Part shown: in pieces, positions 58,901 through 64,000 of the stretch | Layout: each line of letters opens with the position of its first letter | How positions within the stretch are numbered: the stretch's first letter is position 1 | The notes under the pieces: model-generated | Seen by the model: only the letters and a program-made list of their open reading frames with translations | What the model was told of the DNA's origin: nothing | Database searches by the model: none | Assembly (NCBI GenBank): GCA_023333565.1 | Contig: JAJKFH010002781.1 | Coordinates: 576,501 to 640,500, forward strand | DNA length: 64,000 bases | Source: Puffinus mauretanicus | Lineage: Eukaryota > Chordata > Aves > Procellariiformes > Procellariidae | Direction: 5' to 3' | Program-made: the position numbers and the translations under genes

Positions 58901-61900
58901 ATGAGTGCAGATGGAAGAAGTGGAGAGCATGGATGTTCCCTGGGATTGGGTCCAGGGTACTAATGAATGTTGCAAGGTGGTGAGATGTATGCATAGTGAG
59001 AGATCTTGAGCCAGCATTGGTGGTGGTAGATGCAGCTAGGTGTGCTTAAAGGGAGAGAGGGGAATGGGCGGTCTTTTGTGGATGGCTCCATGTAAGAAGA
59101 GAGTAGGGAACGCAGGTGGCTTCCTGCCATCCTGGTGCAGAAGACAGGATGGCAGGAGGGCACAGAACATTAAACACGGTTGTAGAAGCCACACTGGGAG
59201 TCTAGTACCTGCATACTTTCCTGATAGTGTTTATATTCTTCTGCCTCAGTGCAACAGCATTCTTTGTTTTATCTTCTCTGGAAGAGTTAGAGCATCTGGA
59301 TGGTGTGCAGGTGGGCCTTCATACCAGAGAACAAAGTGTGGACCTATTCTCAACAAATCTGTGAAATGCATGTAACATGCCTCTTCCCTTTCAAGGATAT
59401 GATGGTACATCTGACACCAGAATCTGTTACTACTTTATGCATTTTTTGATCTGATTGTTGACTAATACATTGCTGAAGTGACCAGCAGCGTAAGATCCTT
59501 GAAGAGTTATAACACTTTCTTTAGTAAAACAATTTTTTTCCTCACTGCTGTTCTGTTGTCAGTAATTCTGTGGTCTTCATTGCTGTAATCTGAGTTGGAT
59601 AACAAACTGCCTGTGAAGCAGATGGTACCCTTTGTCACTTCTACAGGATCTCAGGCTAGGACTAATCAGAAATTCCCTTGGTGTGCACAGAATTAAGCTT
59701 TGCTCTTATCACCCACATAAGAGAAGAACCTTCTTATTTGCACAGCTAAAAAAACCTCATTCACCGAGTTTGTAGAGATTAATAGATCCCTTTGCCAAGA
59801 TTCAGATGCACTAGAGACTGGTGACTAAAGGGCTGTGCCACTGTTCTGTGGCTCGGCGGATCTGTGCTCCTGGCTGGCAATTTGTTTTTTGTTCCTGTTC
59901 CAAATGGTTTGGCCTCTTGCTGTGAAAAGATACTTTCACACAATTTCCAATCCATTAAGGAAATATCTGTCTGGCAGTTTCCAATCCATATGAGCCTGTA
60001 CTTTCTTACTCCATACGAGCTCATGCACATTTTTTCTCTTCTCTCACTCTCTGCCTGACAGAGTAGAGAAGAACCATTTTTGCAAGGTGAAGAAAAAGGG
60101 GAGAAGAGGTAGCACTAACTAGAGTTAACAACTCTTTCGTCTCTAGAAATTTAGATTCTGCAAAAAGAACAGGATGAAAATGCTACTAATGGCCATTGTT
60201 CTTCCTGTTCTGAACATGAAATCAAAGCATGTCTTCTCTTTCAAAGTCTGCATGTGGGCCTGTTATAATCTTTATGGTACAGCTTAAAGTTTTTGCTTCA
60301 AATATTTTTATATCGTTTGATTCTCACTTTATATTAGAGATGGTAAGAGATACCTTAGGAGAATGTATCCTCTCCCCAATACTCTAGTCTTTATACTTTC
60401 AATATTTGTGCATCTTGCAATTTTTCATAAAGTTCTGTTAACATCGTATGTAGCTTGTTCTTGCTTCCTCTGCAAAGATATATGTGGAGTAGAGAAGTAT
60501 GGGCTAGAATGTGGTTTGAGAAATTTATGTTTTCTTTGTTTGAATTTTGTTAATGAAGAAGAGGTAGAAGAATTGTCCCTTACTCTTGGAGCAGAGTGGT
60601 GGCATTTATACACTTAGGCTTCTGCTAAAACAGCCTCTCCACTCAAGCAAGTCTTATGCATCATAAGCTTTGTAATGCTTGGGAGTTAGAAGTCAAGATC
60701 AGGTTTCTAAAACTTTAGATGAATTTTCTGGATATCCAGCTATATAGCTGTTTCATTCTTTGAAAGCGAAGACTGATGTCCTGAACCTTGAGGTATCCAG
60801 TGAGGACAGCTGATGATTCTCCTCCTAGCTGCACTGTTTTGAAGAAATCTCTATTCCCTAGAGTTTTACAAAGGTTTATACCTTCACATAGAGACTTACT
60901 GTGCAAATGTAGTCTGGATGGCAAAGATCTATATGAATGAGCAAGTACGCTGACAGCAGAAGACCACGTCTCAAGCAGAGAGAGTTGGTGAAAATGACTC
61001 ATTGCAAACGAGGTGTGACAGTTTATGCCTGGTTACTTACTAGATTTGGGCACCTGAAAACAGATTAATAGTGGGTTTTGAAAATACCTCTGCATTCTGC
61101 TCCCATTTAAGCAAAACATGCACTACTTCTAGGTCTTCAAAATAATTTATACTTTAGGGTCTTGTTTCTGGCAGTGCCACAGTCAAATGCAGTGAAGCCA
61201 CTTTTTAGCTATATTACCTGGACAGTTTTACATAGAAACCTTCTGTAGATTTGGTTGTACACAGATTTTTTTTTTAATATCCGTTGATAAGATTTACTAC
61301 ATTATAGCACTCCATAATTAAGAAGTCAAGAAGCTGAACTACTATTTTTCATAACTAATTTCTGGACTCTGAAGGAGTTCCTTGGACTTTTGCCAGTTCC
61401 ATCTTAGTGGGATTATGTTGCCTGCACATATTGTTGTAATATCTGATTACCATGGGAATTAATGTAATGTCAAATATTAATATCAAAAGTATCTGGACAG
61501 GAAATAACCAATAATTTAAAATCCACTATTTTCTAAATATTAATAGTTCTTTTTGCATTGTAAAGCATATGAAAAGCAAACACTAATTATCTTATTTACA
61601 AGCATCAGGCTATTAAAAAAAAGAAGATTAAGAATATCTCTTTAGCTTTCCCTTTCATTTTCATCCAATATAAGACATTGGAGGAAAGCAAGTAAACAAG
61701 GTACAGCAGCTAAGAGCAATAACAGCACAACATGACATTTGATCATTCTAAATATTCTCACTTAATAACCCATGCAGGTACATTTACTCAGGGTTCTCCT
61801 GGTGAATATTTAGAAGAAAGAAAACAGAATCTCTGAAAATGTTCTTGGTTTATGAGCACTATCTGTTGAACTCTTGAGATTTGTTTCTCATCTCTTGTAT

Positions 61901-62939
61901 AAAAAAATTAATGTCAAGATTATCCCACTGATATTAATGGTGTTGCTCCTTGCTTGCACTGGGGCTGGTACTTAGGAACTGGTTTCCTTGATTTGTAGCT
62001 GGAACATTGTAAGTGCAGCTAGTTTAAAAGCCTTCCTTTAGCAATGGCATGACATTTTCCAACAACAGATTTTAAAAGCTTAAAGGATCCCTTCTTTTCC
62101 TCTTTCCTCTCTTTACTTCTATCCTGTGTTGTGGATGACTGTGCATGACTTGTGTTTTCCAGATCCTATGGTGAAGTTGAAAAATTTATTTTATAAGCTA
62201 AGAAAAATCTTTTAAAAAGAAATAACAATATGCAAAACTGGATTTTTGTTTTCAGGATCTCTTCAATATCTAATCCTGTTCCACCTACTCTGGATATAAG
62301 ACTGCTACTACAAACAAATATTGGAATTAAAGATGGGGAAATGTGAATGAAAAATGAAAAAACCAATCCATATTGCTTAGCTATTGTCCTTGTTAATTTT
62401 TAAGACTATTCTTGTTAGCTGATATGTGAAGTTCATCTTCCTTGTCAGTTATCATCCTATGGACAAGTAATGCACTTGCTGTGTTTTCAAATAAGAACTC
62501 ATACTAGGTAGTTTTAGTGTCTGCACTAAAGGGAGGCTGTTCAGAAGCTTGTCTCAAGTATCTATATCTGGAAACAAGAGGAACTGGAAGTACATGTGCA
62601 GTCTCAGGGCTATGATGTGATGGGAGCCATGGGCACCTGCCACACGTGAGTGGAGCACAGTCCTTGGTGGGTACAGGCTCTTTGAAAGGGCTGAGCAATA
62701 AAAAGAGGAAGGGGAGTTGTGCTCTACGGAAAGGCATGACCTGACTGCACCGAGCTCCAGTGCCAAACAGGAGGCATGTCGGTCAAGACCTGACCAAAGT
62801 CAGAGGGAAGTAATTTCAGTGGTATCATCACTGGGATATGTTGCAAACTGCCTGAAGTGGGTTTGGGTTCCCACCCAGAATTTGTGGAAGGGTCCTGACC
62901 ATGGGCCCTAGTCTTCATGGGAGATAACACCCACACAGC

Positions 62940-63690
62940 AATCTTCTGAGAGTGCACCATGGCTTTGTGCAGCAATCCAAGAAGTTTCTAAATTGTGTTG
63001 GTGACAATTTCCTAATGAAAATGCTAGAGGGGGTGAGCAGGAGTAATGCTCTGTTTGCCTAGTGTTTACAAACAAGGAAGAATGACAAAGGTGGTCATAG
63101 GTGGCAGGGTGGGCTGCAGCAACCAGAAAATGGTGGCGTTCAGGACCCAGAAGAAAACTGGGCAAGTGAATAGCAGAGTTAGGTCTCTGAGCTGTGGGAT
63201 ATTAGACTCTGGGCTATTCTGGAAGCTGCTAGACAGAATCCCTGGGGCAAGCTGACCAACGGGAGAAGTACCCAGGAGAGCTGTTTGGTTTTTGAGAAAA
63301 AATTATTTGAAGGTTAGGAACAAATCACCCCATTGTGGAGGAACACTTGGAATTTTGTCAGAGGCTTCTGAATTCAAGAGGAAAATGGGAGGATATAGGA
63401 GGTGGAAACAAGGACCACCAGAGATGTATGTAAGCATTGCTCTGACACTTTGGGTGAAATCAAGGATAGTCAGCCTCACCTAAGTTTTTGGAAAGATCAT
63501 AAAGCACATTTTCACAGAATTAATTTCCAAACATGTGAAGGACAGGTAGATAATTAGTGACAGTCAACTCAGATTTACCAATGGAAATTCCTTCTTGTCC
63601 GACCTGGTGACCTTCTGTGATGAAAAAAACTGTCTGTGTAGGTGTGATGAGAGAGGTGGATGTGATATACTTAGTACTGCTCATAAGCAA
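62940..63690 (+). mobile_element. Decayed CR1 LINE body
   Basis: Sense-strand CR1 sequence without the 3' tail. The part at about 62965-63260 ('aatttcctaatgaaaatgct', 'gaaaatggtggcgttcagga') matches the region between endonuclease and reverse transcriptase. The part at about 63540-63680 ('cgacctggtgaccttctgtg', 'gtggatgtgatatacttag') matches the start of the reverse transcriptase. Frames are broken throughout, including a stop in the endonuclease end at about 63059. The stretch between the two parts is shorter or more diverged than in intact CR1. Boundaries are approximate. Confidence 0.75.
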
Positions 63691-64000
63691 CGATGTGTTC
63701 CTGTTCAAATGAATACCATCTGATAGCATAAATGTTTTTCAATCTTTTTTGGTAAATTATCATAGAATAATTAAAAAAAAAAATTAATTCCAAATGACAT
63801 CTGAACTCTCTAATTGCACTTCCAGAAATTTCCCTTAACAATGTGCAGTTTAAAAAAGAAACTCCCAGAGCTAAGCACTGTTAAAAACCACTTCACTTTG
63901 TCCCAGTCCTTTCAAAAAGGTAGAATATTTTCTTTGCTTAAATATTTCCCATTAGCAGCATATTCGTATGAAATGTCAAAGAGATAATATGAATAAATAA
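63691..64000. other. Gene-free host-type DNA at window end
   Basis: AT-rich, with an A-rich run at about 63773-63782. Nothing else recognised. Confidence 0.5.

Larger units (their letters stand above)
47857..62939. other. Gene-free host-type DNA
   Basis: No supported exon or RNA gene. Homopolymers: T18 at 48457-48474, C10 at 53597-53606, C10 at 54698-54707, A17 at 57097-57113. A possible old CR1 tail lies near 48900-48960 and a doubtful old LTR at about 52240-52930. Between 52.9 and 54.8 kb the plus strand is pyrimidine-rich with C runs. A TG/CA-rich quasi-palindromic stretch lies at about 58263-58320. The open frames are short and motif-free. Confidence 0.5.

Overview
This window looks like AT-rich intergenic or intronic DNA from a bird. 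The clearest markers are several CR1 retrotransposon copies, some ending in the typical CR1 3' octamer-type tail (repeats of ATTCTATG), and a family of long terminal repeats opening with TGTCCTGG. I recognise no host protein-coding exon, tRNA, rRNA or CRISPR array. The species cannot be fixed from the sequence alone; a bird seems safe, anything narrower is a guess.

Layout. 1-19.4 kb: unannotated host-type DNA with a (TA)n tract, a (CAAA)n tract, one short CR1 tail (6.05-6.17 kb) and a guanine-run cluster (18.70-18.74 kb). 19.4-22.4 kb: a CR1 cluster on the minus strand. It holds one copy with a nearly full reverse-transcriptase reading frame, a second decayed copy, and a third short copy nested inside the second. 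22.4-40.5 kb: host-type DNA with an antisense solo LTR at 32.17-32.73 kb and a few GC-richer patches. 40.49-47.19 kb: a complete provirus on the plus strand with two LTRs and a 5-bp target-site duplication (CAGTA). 47.26-47.85 kb: a second antisense solo LTR with its own duplication (AATAC), only about 60 bp beyond the provirus. 47.86-64 kb: host-type DNA, an old CR1 tail near 48.9 kb, a doubtful old LTR near 52-53 kb, and a decayed CR1 body on the plus strand at 62.9-63.7 kb.

The provirus is the main object. Its order is LTR, primer-binding site (tRNA-Lys type), gag, in-frame UAG, protease, reverse transcriptase, RNase H, integrase, LTR. No envelope or dUTPase gene is visible. Pol motifs, lack of env and lack of a Gag zinc knuckle point to a class III (ERV-L/spuma-like) relative; that is judged from motifs, without a tree. 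Gag is odd: it opens with strongly hydrophobic segments, then a basic stretch, then seven 10-residue Pro/Thr repeats, then a capsid-like part. The coding region is broken by two in-frame TGA codons and one frameshift, and the integrase zinc motif has lost a cysteine. Yet by eye the two LTRs differ at only one substitution and one small indel. That contrast suggests a recent insertion of an already defective genome, moved by proteins supplied from elsewhere.
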